Shown here one piece after another: positions 15,835-22,845 of a stretch of 22,845 bases of DNA. Position 1 is the first letter of the stretch. Each line of letters starts with the position of its first letter. Made by a program: the position numbers and the translations under genes. The notes beneath the pieces were generated by a model. The model was not told the DNA's origin. It did no database searches and was given only the letters and a program-made list of their open reading frames with translations. The DNA comes from Planctomycetota bacterium. Its GTDB lineage: Bacteria; Planctomycetota; Phycisphaerae; WQYP01. The stretch spans positions 1 to 22,845 of the forward strand of contig JAMDCX010000042.1 in the NCBI GenBank assembly GCA_023489375.1. Direction: 5' to 3'.

Positions 15835-16863
15835 ATGAAAACTGTAAATCCCCGATGTGCGTTGATTACCGGTATTACCGGACAGGATGGCTCCTATCTG
15901 GCAGAATTATTACTGGCCAAAGGCTATGATGTTCACGGTATTATCCGTCGATCCAGCAGTTTTAATACGGAACGCCTGAATACCATTTATCAGGACCCGC
16001 ATGAGCTGGGGAGCCGTCTGCATCTGCATTATGGCGATCTGACGGATGCCTCGGGATTACGGGATATTCTTACGCGCACGCAACCTACCGAGGTCTATAA
16101 CCTAGGCGCGCAGTCGCATGTGCGCGTCAGTTATGATCAACCAGTATATACCGTCAACACCGCGGGCTTAGGAACGCTGCTGTTGCTGGAAGCCATCCGG
16201 GACGTAGGCCTGCCGATTCGTTTCTATCAGGCATCATCCAGTGAAATGTTCGGCAAGGTGGCCGAAACACCGCAAAAGGAGACCACCCCCTTTCATCCGC
16301 GCAGTCCTTATGCCTGCGCCAAGGTCTATTCGCATCATCAGGTTATCAACTACCGCGAAGCTTATGGCATGTTTGCGTGCAGCGGGATTCTCTTTAATCA
16401 TGAATCACCACGGCGTGGGGAAACCTTTGTCACCCGTAAAGTTACGCGTGCGGCCACACGCATCAAGCTGGGTTTACAAAATACGTTATATCTGGGCAAT
16501 CTGGAGGCCAAACGGGATTGGGGGTTCGCCGGTGATTATGTGGAGGCCATGTGGTTGATGCTGCAGCAGGATCAGCCCGATGACTACGTCATCGCCACAG
16601 GTGAAACGCGCAGCGTCCGCGAATGGGTGGAACTCTGTTTTAAACTGGTGGGACTGGACTGGAAGCACCATGTTAAAATCGACGCGCGTTATCTGCGCCC
16701 CGCGGAAGTGGATTTACTTCTCGGTGACAGCAGCAAGGCACGCATCAAACTGGGCTGGAAGCCCAAGGTCAATCTGGAAAGTCTGGCCAACATGATGCTG
16801 GAACATGATATGCATCTGGCCGAACAGGAAAAATTGATTCAGGACCACCAGAAAGCAAAATAA
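15835..16863 (+). CDS. gmd: GDP-mannose 4,6-dehydratase
   Basis: 342 residues. Converts GDP-D-mannose to GDP-4-keto-6-deoxy-D-mannose, the precursor of GDP-fucose, GDP-rhamnose and related envelope sugars. It is an extended short-chain dehydrogenase: ALITGITGQDGSYLAELLL (NADP-binding, residues 9-27), RRSSSFNTERL, YNLGAQSHVRVSY, SSSEMFG with the catalytic Ser/Glu, and SPYACAKVY giving the YxxxK pair Y159/K163. NHESPRRGETFVTRK and GNLEAKRDWGFAGDYVEAMW are specific for Gmd. GAGG lies 4 bases before the ATG. The stop codon lies inside the left 8-bp duplication of the adjoining MITE, so the protein is unchanged by that insertion. No fucose synthetase or glycosyltransferase follows. Confidence 0.97.
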   Translation: MKTVNPRCALITGITGQDGSYLAELLLAKGYDVHGIIRRSSSFNTERLNTIYQDPHELGSRLHLHYGDLTDASGLRDILTRTQPTEVYNLGAQSHVRVSYDQPVYTVNTAGLGTLLLLEAIRDVGLPIRFYQASSSEMFGKVAETPQKETTPFHPRSPYACAKVYSHHQVINYREAYGMFACSGILFNHESPRRGETFVTRKVTRAATRIKLGLQNTLYLGNLEAKRDWGFAGDYVEAMWLMLQQDQPDDYVIATGETRSVREWVELCFKLVGLDWKHHVKIDARYLRPAEVDLLLGDSSKARIKLGWKPKVNLESLANMMLEHDMHLAEQEKLIQDHQKAK

Positions 16864-16864
16864 T

Positions 16865-16988
16865 GTAACCGTTCACGAAGAGGTGTCCGTGCAGGCTGGA
16901 AGTCCGTATCACAAAGGGTTCCTGGGCTTTTGGGGCTATGCCGGAACCGTTGTAACTCCGGCCCGTCGTTATGGCCATGAACGGTTAC
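16865..16988. mobile_element. MITE copy A (IS66-type ends)
   Basis: 124-bp element. Left end GTAACCGTTCA (16865-16875) and right end TGAACGGTTAC (16978-16988) are perfect 11-bp inverted repeats. It is flanked by perfect 8-bp direct repeats AAAATAAT (16857-16864 and 16989-16996), a target-site duplication. Terminal GTAA and 8-bp duplications are known features of IS66-family elements. It has no coding capacity, so it would need a transposase supplied elsewhere. It shares blocks with copy B, such as CCGTTCACGAAG, CTGGAAG and GGCCCGTCG. It sits exactly between the stop codons of the convergent gmd and 102-aa-protein genes. Confidence 0.88.
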
Positions 16989-16995
16989 AAAATAA

Positions 16996-17304
16996 TCACA
17001 CCCGTACATCCTCCAGCAGGCTTACGGATACGACATGGTTACGATGAACGGCCACAACAGCCCGGTTGACGCGAACACCCAGTTCCCGTGTCTGGGCAAT
17101 ATAATATTCCTTGGTGGAGGCACTGTCATTGGAATCATGAACATCAGCCTCGCACAAAATCAGAATCTCACGATGAATTTCATGTAAGGTGCCGATGTAT
17201 AGAAAAGGCCCCATTGTGTCCAGAATGACCACGCGGCCCCGCCAGAGAGCCAGGGGGTCGTCGGATAGTTCGCTCGGAGTTCGGTATGGTGCTGGTGTAT
17301 CCAT
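16996..17304 (-). CDS. Conserved small hypothetical protein, planctomycete-type
   Basis: 102 residues, function unknown. Beta-rich look with LWRGRVVILDTMGPFLYIGTL, then EILILCEADVHDSND, STKEYYIAQTRELGVRVNR and HRNHVVSVSLLEDV. The pattern of a short strand-rich domain with a conserved DxHD and a central Lys/Glu-Tyr segment resembles Sm/LSm-like small barrels found in planctomycetes; that is my impression of the family and is not tested. The frame runs to 17382, but the ATG at 17302-17304 has AAGGA 9 bases upstream and matches where such proteins begin. A TATAAT box (plus 17338-17343) lies just upstream on this strand without a clear -35. Its stop codon TGA begins within the right target duplication of MITE copy A. 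Confidence 0.8.
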   Translation of the reverse strand: MDTPAPYRTPSELSDDPLALWRGRVVILDTMGPFLYIGTLHEIHREILILCEADVHDSNDSASTKEYYIAQTRELGVRVNRAVVAVHRNHVVSVSLLEDVRV

Positions 17305-17364
17305 CTTATCAATTCCTTGTGAACAGGGCACGGTAAGATTATAGTGCTTTACGGCAAAAAGGGA

Positions 17365-17437
17365 GCCTCGGCGACGAGGCATCGGGAATTAACCACCCCG
17401 ATTGAAAACATCAACGGCTCCCGGGAGGTATACCCGG
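17365..17437 (+). promoter_or_regulatory. Three consecutive hairpins in the leader of the CX4CH protein gene
   Basis: GCCTCG-GCGA-CGAGGC (17365-17380) is a 6-bp stem with a GNRA tetraloop. It is followed at once by ATCGGG (17381-17386) pairing with CCCGAT (17397-17402), and then CCGGG (17421-17425) pairing with CCCGG (17433-17437). The last stem ends 3 bases before the ribosome binding site AGGAGAAAGG (17441-17450). Together they look like a structured 5' leader. I do not recognise a known riboswitch class. Confidence 0.45.
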
Positions 17438-17459
17438 ACCAGGAGAAAGGAATTCCGTC

Positions 17460-18542
17460 ATGCAACAAGTTATCCCAGGTCATAGATTTATCGCCATCGC
17501 CGCCGTGTGTACACTGGCAATCGGAGTATGGCAATGCGGAAATACCGCCAAGGCGCAGGAGTCGCCGACACTGGCCAGGGAAATTCAGCAGCGGACGGCG
17601 GCGATCCATCCCAACGACGCCGCGGGGCACCAGAGACTGGCGCTATTCTTATACAATCATAAACTCTATGCACAGGCCCTGGCGCAGGTCAACGCGGCGT
17701 TGCGGATCAAACCGAATTTCCAAAATGCGCAACTGCTGAAAAATCTCATTGACATGGCACTGCGGCGGAAACCCGAGGCTCCAGGCGCGACTACTCCGAC
17801 GGCAGGTTCTTATTCTTCATCAACATTTGTTGCCCCCCCCACCGCGGCCGGGAGAACGTTGTTGTCGATGAAAGATGTCTACAAAATCAGATTTTGGCAG
17901 TTACAACGCCATGAGACCGCCCCCATAGAGGCTACCATTCTTGATCGCCGTAAGACGCTCATGTCCTTCTGGCGCAACATTATTCTGCGCAATCCCATGT
18001 ATCAGAATACTATCCTGACCCGGCGGGATTACGAACAATTTATCAGTCCCAGCAATCTTAATCGGCAGATTTATCTCATCCGCCGCCTCGGTACCGCAAA
18101 ATATTGGGACAAGGTTCAAATTAAAAGCAATCCGCAGGTCCTGAAAATATTCCGTACCGAGATTCAACCCATTGTGCTGCAAAGTTGCGGAACCATTGGT
18201 TGCCACCGTGGACAAAATGCTCCGGGCTTTAGGATTTATGGCGATGCAGGACCAGGAAATACACGTAAAACTTATACGAACTTTCTAACCCTGACGCGTT
18301 ATCGATACCACAATAGGCCTCTGATCAGTCTGCACAATCCACACATGTCGCTGTTACTGCAATATCTGCAGCCGGAAGAACTTCAGGCGTACAGCCATCC
18401 GGGCAAGAAAGGGCCTAAACCTTTGAGATTTAATGAGAACCGGGTGTTAAACTGGATTGAATCACTGCGGTATCCGCCTCACAGCTACGGCCTGAGTCGT
18501 CCGGAAGCGACACACACGAGAGTTAAGCATCCGGCACGGTAG
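17460..18542 (+). CDS. Secreted TPR protein with CX4CH haem-like motif
   Basis: 360 residues, function unknown. An N-terminal signal peptide (about 1-33, cleavage after AKA) precedes a TPR-like region (PNDAAGHQRLALFLYNHKLY, QALAQVNAALRIKPNFQNA, residues about 50-105). A Pro/Thr/Ser linker follows, then an alpha-rich domain. FRTEIQPIVLQSCGTIGCHRG carries C243, C248 and H249, a CX4CH arrangement. This resembles the planctomycete cytochrome-like domains that open with QPIL..SC...CHG, where variants of the CXXCH haem motif are seen; covalent haem is possible but unproven. Later RPLISLHNPHMSLLLQYL matches the place where these domains have a Met or His before a Pro-rich end. The ATG at 17460 has AGGAGAAAGG upstream with 9-base spacing. 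It is convergent with carB. Confidence 0.85.
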   Translation: MQQVIPGHRFIAIAAVCTLAIGVWQCGNTAKAQESPTLAREIQQRTAAIHPNDAAGHQRLALFLYNHKLYAQALAQVNAALRIKPNFQNAQLLKNLIDMALRRKPEAPGATTPTAGSYSSSTFVAPPTAAGRTLLSMKDVYKIRFWQLQRHETAPIEATILDRRKTLMSFWRNIILRNPMYQNTILTRRDYEQFISPSNLNRQIYLIRRLGTAKYWDKVQIKSNPQVLKIFRTEIQPIVLQSCGTIGCHRGQNAPGFRIYGDAGPGNTRKTYTNFLTLTRYRYHNRPLISLHNPHMSLLLQYLQPEELQAYSHPGKKGPKPLRFNENRVLNWIESLRYPPHSYGLSRPEATHTRVKHPAR

Positions 18543-18568
18543 CGGCGGAATTTCGCCAAACTAAATAT

Positions 18569-18690
18569 GTAACCGTTCACGAAGGGGCGGCTGGGCAGAC
18601 TGGAAGCCTGCACCACAAGGGATTCACACCCTTTGGGCTATGTCAAAACTGCAGTCATTCTGGCCCGTCGACATGACCGTGAACGGTTAC
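18569..18690. mobile_element. MITE copy B (IS66-type ends)
   Basis: 122-bp element with perfect 13-bp terminal inverted repeats GTAACCGTTCACG (18569-18581) and CGTGAACGGTTAC (18678-18690), flanked by perfect 8-bp direct repeats CTAAATAT (18561-18568 and 18691-18698). The right-hand duplication supplies the carB stop codon (CTA, TAG on the minus strand), so the insertion abuts the gene end without damaging it. The interior contains AAGGG-N7-CCCTT, a possible small stem. It lies in the same orientation as copy A and is likewise non-coding. Confidence 0.9.
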
Positions 18691-21600
18691 CTAAATATTC
18701 TTCATTTCCGCGTAGTATTCCTGGATGGGTTTAACCGTCCAATCACCTTTTTTCAGACTTACTATGGCTTCCGCGGCGGCTTCGGCACCCGTGATCGTGG
18801 TGATAATGGGGATGCGATGTAATACCGCGGCCGCTCGAATGCGGCCTTCATCCGTGGTCGGTCCCTTATGCGTAGGGGTGTTAATAAGCAATTGAACCTG
18901 TTGATTTTTGATGGCATCAATAACGTTGGGGCGCCCCTCCTGAATTTTATTGATTCTTCGGCACGGCACCCCCGCATCATTAAGTACGGCGCAAGTGCCG
19001 GCCGTGGAAATGAGTTCAAAACCGACTTGGGAAATCTTCCGGGCAGAATCGATAATGGCTTGTTTATCCGCATCACGCACGGAGATATAAACCGTTCCTG
19101 ATGTGGGAAGGCTTCCGCCTGCGGCCATTTGCGATTTAGCGTAGGCCACTGGAAAATTGGAATCAATACCCATGACTTCGCCGGTGGAGCGCATCTCCGG
19201 ACCTAAAATCACATCCACACCTGGAAATTTATTAAAGGGAAATACGCTTTCTTTTACCGCGACGTGCCGGCGGGGAATAATTTCTTTACGTACCCCCAGG
19301 CCGGAGAGCGTTTGACCGCACATTATTTTAGCGGCAATTTTAGCCCAGGCCACCCCCGTCGCTTTGCTGACAAACGGCACTGTTCGGCTGGCACGCGGAT
19401 TGACTTCCAACACATAGACTTCATTATCCTTGATGGCAAACTGCACATTCATCAGACCGCGAACGGACAGCGCCTTAGCCAGAGCCATGGTATGGGCGTG
19501 GATCTTTGCCACAATTTCCGGCGGCAGACTGAAAGGCGGCAGGGAACAGGCGGAATCCCCGGAGTGAATGCCCGCCTCTTCAATATGCTCCATAACCCCA
19601 ATGACCAGATAATCCGTACCGTCGCCCAGGGCATCGACATCCACTTCCGTGGCCGCACCAAGAAAACGGTCAATGAGTATCGGATGGTCCTCCGCCACTT
19701 CCACCGCATGGCGGATGTAATAATCCAGCTGCGTTTCATTGGAAACAATTTCCATAGCCCGGCCACCGAGTACAAACGACGGCCGCATCAACACAGGATA
19801 ACCTATTTCCGCAGCCACCTGGCGCGCCTGCTCGGCACTGCGCGCAATACCCCCCTCCGGCTGTTTCAGTCCCAGAGTTCGGATCAGATGATTAAATTTA
19901 TCCCGGTCCTCCGCGGCTTCAATAGATTCCACCGCCGTACCGATAATCGGCACGCCGGCATCTTTAAGCCCGCGGGCTAGATTTAACGGAGTCTGACCGC
20001 CGAACTGCACAATTACTCCCTGCACCAGGCCACCGGGGCGGTCCAGGGGGCGACCATTAAGTCGTTCGACAATATTGAGCACATCCTCATGCGTCAGAGG
20101 TTCAAAAAACAGCAGATCGGATGTGTCATAGTCCGTACTGACCGTTTCAGGATTGGAATTAATCATGACGCTTTCCAAGCCCAATTCGCGGCACGCGAAG
20201 GCCGCCTGCACACAGCAGTAATCAAATTCGATACCTTGTCCGATACGATTGGGACCGCCGCCCAAGATGATAATTTTCCGGCGCTCTGTAATGCGCACTT
20301 CATCATCGACCAGTTGTCGCAATCGCCCATTTTCCAATCGGAGGATCGGGCTTTCATAGGTGGAATAATAGTAAGGCGTGGCGGCTTCAAATTCGGCCGC
20401 GCACGTATCAACAAGTTTATAGACCGGCTCAATGTCCAGACGTTTGCGGATAGATCGCACTTCCGTGGCTTGCAGCGACCATATTGTGCCCAATTGTACA
20501 TCAGAGTAACCCATTTCCTTGGCCTGGCGCAGGAGCGTGGCCACATGGAGCCGATCCGCTGCTGAAAGTTTCCCTGTCGCCAGTGCCACAGCGCGTGGAC
20601 GCATCTGGAATAACTGTTCTTCAAAATCCACGAGTTCCTTCATTTGCGAAAGAAACCATGGATCAATATGAGTTAAATCATATACCTGCTGGAGAGTGTA
20701 CCCCATTTTTAAGGCGTAACGGATGTAATAAATACGCCCCTGCGATGGAATAGAAAGTTTGCGAACCAGGCGGTCTTTCGGAATCGGCCAGGTCTGGGCC
20801 GCCTGCTCCATAACGACAGCGCGCGTGACAAATGCCCCCCGATCCCCCAGACTGGAAGCCGTCACCGTTGGCTGCGTATCGAGTTCCAGAGCTTGCCGGC
20901 GCCACCATTTATCAATACGATCCAGCCCCAGACCAAAACGCTTGACCTCCATGGAACGGATGCCCTTTTGCAGCGCCTCTTTAAAAGTGCGGCCAATACT
21001 CATGGCTTCACCAACACTCTTCATTTGCGTGGTAAGTGTTTCATCGGCATCGGGGAACTTCTCAAAAGTCCAGCGGGGGATTTTCACCACCACATAATCA
21101 ATGGACGGCTCAAAACAGGCCACGGTGCGACGCGTAATGTCGTTGGGCAACTCATCGAGGGTATAGCCCACCGCCAGTTTAGCGGCAATGCGGGCAATGG
21201 GAAATCCCGTGGCTTTACTGGCCAGGGCGCTGGATCGGGATACCCGTGGATTCATTTCCACTACTACCAGATCTCCATTGTCGGGATTGACGGCAAATTG
21301 AATATTGGAACCACCGGTCTCCACACCGATAGCCCGGATCACCGCAATGGCGGCATCGCGCATGCGCTGATATTCCTTGTCCGTAAGAGTCTGGGCTGGG
21401 GCCACCGTGATAGAATCACCGGTATGCACACCCATGGGGTCAAAATTTTCAATGCTGCATACGATAACCACATTGTCCGCACGATCGCGCATGACTTCCA
21501 GTTCATATTCCTTCCATCCCATCAGCGATTGATCAATCTGGATCTCACTGATCATGGAGGCGTCAATGCCCCGCTGCGCCAGGGTCTCAAATTCCTCCAT

Positions 21601-22152
21601 GTTCCATGCCACTCCGGAACCGGTGCCGCCAAGGGTAAAAGACGCCCGGATAATACATGGCAATCCAACTTCCTCCACCACCTTTTTCGCCTGTTCCAGG
21701 TTGTAGGCCAGGCCGCTGCGGGGGCACTGTAAGCCGATGGATTCCATAATGGATTTGAACCGGCGGCGATCTTCACCACGATGAATAGCTTCGCGCGTCG
21801 CACCGATCATCTGGACACCAAATTTTTTCAAAATTCCGGCATCTTCCAGGGCCACGGACAAATTCAAGCCAGTTTGCCCGCCTAAAGTGGGCAACAAGGC
21901 GTCGGGACGTTCCTTTTCAATAATCTTGGTAAGAGCTTCCACGGTCAGCGGTTCAATGTAGGTTCGATCCGCCATATCAGGATCAGTCATAATAGTGGCG
22001 GGATTGGAATTTACCAGTATCACCCGGTAGCCCTCTTCTTTTAAGGCCTTGCAGGCTTGGGTACCGGAATAATCAAATTCGCAGCCCTGTCCAATGACAA
22101 TGGGACCGGAACCAATAATGAGGATACTTTTGAGGTCCGTTCTTTTGGGCAT
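18691..22152 (-). CDS. carB: Carbamoyl-phosphate synthase large subunit
   Basis: 1153 residues. Makes carbamoyl phosphate from bicarbonate, ammonia (from CarA) and two ATP, for pyrimidines and arginine. Two homologous halves are visible: the first from IIGSGPIVIGQGCEFDYSG with ATP-grasp and VVVEMNPRVSRSSALASKATG, and the second from about residue 627, IILGGGPNRIGQGIEFDY with VYVLEVNPRASRTVPFVSKATG. The C-terminal MGS-like allosteric domain starts around 1015 (GTVYISVRDADKQAIIDSA). It is about 80 residues longer than the 1073-residue E. coli protein; much of the extra length lies in the central region around 410-510 (RIDKWWRRQALELDTQPTV onward). AAAAGG lies 10 bases before the ATG. carA is not nearby. 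The stop codon borders MITE copy B. Confidence 0.97.
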   Translation of the reverse strand: MPKRTDLKSILIIGSGPIVIGQGCEFDYSGTQACKALKEEGYRVILVNSNPATIMTDPDMADRTYIEPLTVEALTKIIEKERPDALLPTLGGQTGLNLSVALEDAGILKKFGVQMIGATREAIHRGEDRRRFKSIMESIGLQCPRSGLAYNLEQAKKVVEEVGLPCIIRASFTLGGTGSGVAWNMEEFETLAQRGIDASMISEIQIDQSLMGWKEYELEVMRDRADNVVIVCSIENFDPMGVHTGDSITVAPAQTLTDKEYQRMRDAAIAVIRAIGVETGGSNIQFAVNPDNGDLVVVEMNPRVSRSSALASKATGFPIARIAAKLAVGYTLDELPNDITRRTVACFEPSIDYVVVKIPRWTFEKFPDADETLTTQMKSVGEAMSIGRTFKEALQKGIRSMEVKRFGLGLDRIDKWWRRQALELDTQPTVTASSLGDRGAFVTRAVVMEQAAQTWPIPKDRLVRKLSIPSQGRIYYIRYALKMGYTLQQVYDLTHIDPWFLSQMKELVDFEEQLFQMRPRAVALATGKLSAADRLHVATLLRQAKEMGYSDVQLGTIWSLQATEVRSIRKRLDIEPVYKLVDTCAAEFEAATPYYYSTYESPILRLENGRLRQLVDDEVRITERRKIIILGGGPNRIGQGIEFDYCCVQAAFACRELGLESVMINSNPETVSTDYDTSDLLFFEPLTHEDVLNIVERLNGRPLDRPGGLVQGVIVQFGGQTPLNLARGLKDAGVPIIGTAVESIEAAEDRDKFNHLIRTLGLKQPEGGIARSAEQARQVAAEIGYPVLMRPSFVLGGRAMEIVSNETQLDYYIRHAVEVAEDHPILIDRFLGAATEVDVDALGDGTDYLVIGVMEHIEEAGIHSGDSACSLPPFSLPPEIVAKIHAHTMALAKALSVRGLMNVQFAIKDNEVYVLEVNPRASRTVPFVSKATGVAWAKIAAKIMCGQTLSGLGVRKEIIPRRHVAVKESVFPFNKFPGVDVILGPEMRSTGEVMGIDSNFPVAYAKSQMAAGGSLPTSGTVYISVRDADKQAIIDSARKISQVGFELISTAGTCAVLNDAGVPCRRINKIQEGRPNVIDAIKNQQVQLLINTPTHKGPTTDEGRIRAAAVLHRIPIITTITGAEAAAEAIVSLKKGDWTVKPIQEYYAEMKNI

Positions 22153-22466
22153 GGCTTAAAAACCTTTTACACCACCATCGGGGAAAAACTTATAAATTTG
22201 TATCAGAAATTCCGTATTCTTGAAAGCGCCGGGCCGAAACTTGTACTGTTTCAATAGAAATGTCACGAGTACTCGTTTCAATAGAAGTGTCGCCCAATAC
22301 TGTCCGGAAAATTCACAAATCTAAAGGATTTTCGAGATTTTTTTTCGGGCCGGGATATGCAGTGAGGACCGGGGGAGAGCTGCGGCAGCGTGTCGGTTAA
22401 TTCGGCGCATGCAGCAGCGGCGCGGTCGGAAAAGCCAAAAAACTCCCCGGAGCCGCTTAGGCTAAT
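22153..22466. other. Intergenic region between carB and the IS4-type transposase
   Basis: 314 bases without a gene. It should hold the carB promoter and one terminus of the insertion sequence. Two 17-base direct repeats, GTTTCAATAGAA(A/G)TGTC at 22248-22264 and 22275-22291, sit 27 bases apart with a palindrome CGAGTACTCG (22266-22275) between them. I cannot fix the insertion sequence boundary because the other end is outside the window. Confidence 0.6.
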
Positions 22467-22845
22467 TTATTTTAGAGCTTTTTTCCTGGCATACCTTTGG
22501 CGTGCCAGTTCTTTCTCCCACTCCAAACGAGCCAGCCCCGCCACCATGCCGGGGTCAACTTGGCCCTCCAGGAAGGCCATCTGGTAAAACAAGACATCGT
22601 ATTTATCGGGGGGCCGCCCGCGCAGCAACGTATGCAGCAGCAGGGCCATGGCCATGATATAGAAGACAAAATGCGCTCCCTCCCGGCTGTGCGTGACCCA
22701 GTGGGCAAAATGATTATGCACCTTCAGCCAGCGGAAAAACAGTTCGATCGGCCAGCGTTGCTGGTACAGCAGGCCGATGATATGGGCTGGCAGTTCTAAT
22801 AAATCCGTGATTAAACGAATGGGGCGGCCCGGACGGGTGGGGTCC
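22467..22845 (-). mobile_element. IS4-family transposase, C-terminal part cut by the window edge
   Basis: The open frame continues past the window end; only about 125 C-terminal residues are visible. They read IRLITDLLELPAHIIGLLYQ, then YQQRWPIELFFRWLK, and KVHNHFAHWVTHSREG before a tail ending RKKALK. YQQRWPIELFFRWLK fits the IS4-family signature Y-x2-R-x3-E-x6-K exactly, so it carries the last catalytic Glu of the DDE triad. The frame is intact to its stop at 22467. Whether the upstream catalytic Asp residues are present cannot be seen. The element inserted upstream of carB and could affect its transcription. It is unrelated to the IS66-type MITEs. Confidence 0.85.

Noticed and set aside
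18762..22000. Long open frames antisense to carB, and similar ones antisense to pyruvate carboxylase
   Set aside because: They are codon-bias shadows of large conserved genes, without ribosome binding sites or recognisable domains.
22248..22291. CRISPR repeats, because GTTTCAATAGAA resembles a repeat start
   Set aside because: Only two copies exist, the spacing between them is about 10 bases and palindromic, and no cas genes are present.

Overview
The window looks like a bacterial chromosome segment from a member of the Planctomycetota, probably a Phycisphaerae-like lineage. This is inferred, not proven. The clues are two small hypothetical proteins that resemble families I know mainly from planctomycetes (the C-terminal WGNLPPR protein at 4354-5136 and the 102-residue protein at 16996-17304), a secreted TPR protein with an odd CX4CH haem-like motif, a serine/threonine kinase, and kdsB, which implies an outer membrane with Kdo-containing lipopolysaccharide. 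There is no rRNA, tRNA, CRISPR array or phage module.

Layout. 1-481 is non-coding and repeat-bearing. 482-3919 (-) is a full-length single-chain pyruvate carboxylase. 4354-5136 (+) is a secreted hypothetical protein. 5137-5766 is non-coding and carries strong hairpins. fmt and an upstream two-TM coiled-coil/TPR-like membrane protein form a two-gene minus-strand operon (5767-7779) with a recognisable promoter. On the plus strand follow a membrane-anchored amidase-fold protein that has lost its zinc ligands, a Ser/Thr kinase, a metallophosphoesterase, and the thiS-thiG pair. A 2-Cys peroxiredoxin faces thiG. kdsB-pyrG-gmd then run on the plus strand; kdsB consumes the CTP that PyrG makes, and gmd makes GDP-4-keto-6-deoxymannose, so the group has a nucleotide-sugar/envelope flavour. 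The 102-aa protein (-) and the secreted CX4CH protein (+) diverge from a 155-bp spacer. carB (-) fills 18691-22152. The right edge cuts an IS4-type transposase.

The best non-standard signal is a pair of about 123-bp miniature transposable elements (16865-16988 and 18569-18690). They share 11-13-bp terminal inverted repeats starting GTAACCGTTCA, and each is flanked by a perfect 8-bp direct repeat. Terminal GTAA plus 8-bp duplication is the signature of the IS66 family, so these read as IS66-type MITEs. Both sit in the gap between convergent genes, directly at stop codons. Related single ends lie at 282-294 and 5496-5508, and a diverged one at 5174-5186. Other points worth a second look are the pseudo-amidase, a diverged CTP synthase whose glutaminase Glu is replaced by Cys, and several structured intergenic hairpins. 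I found no complete new defence or metabolic system here.
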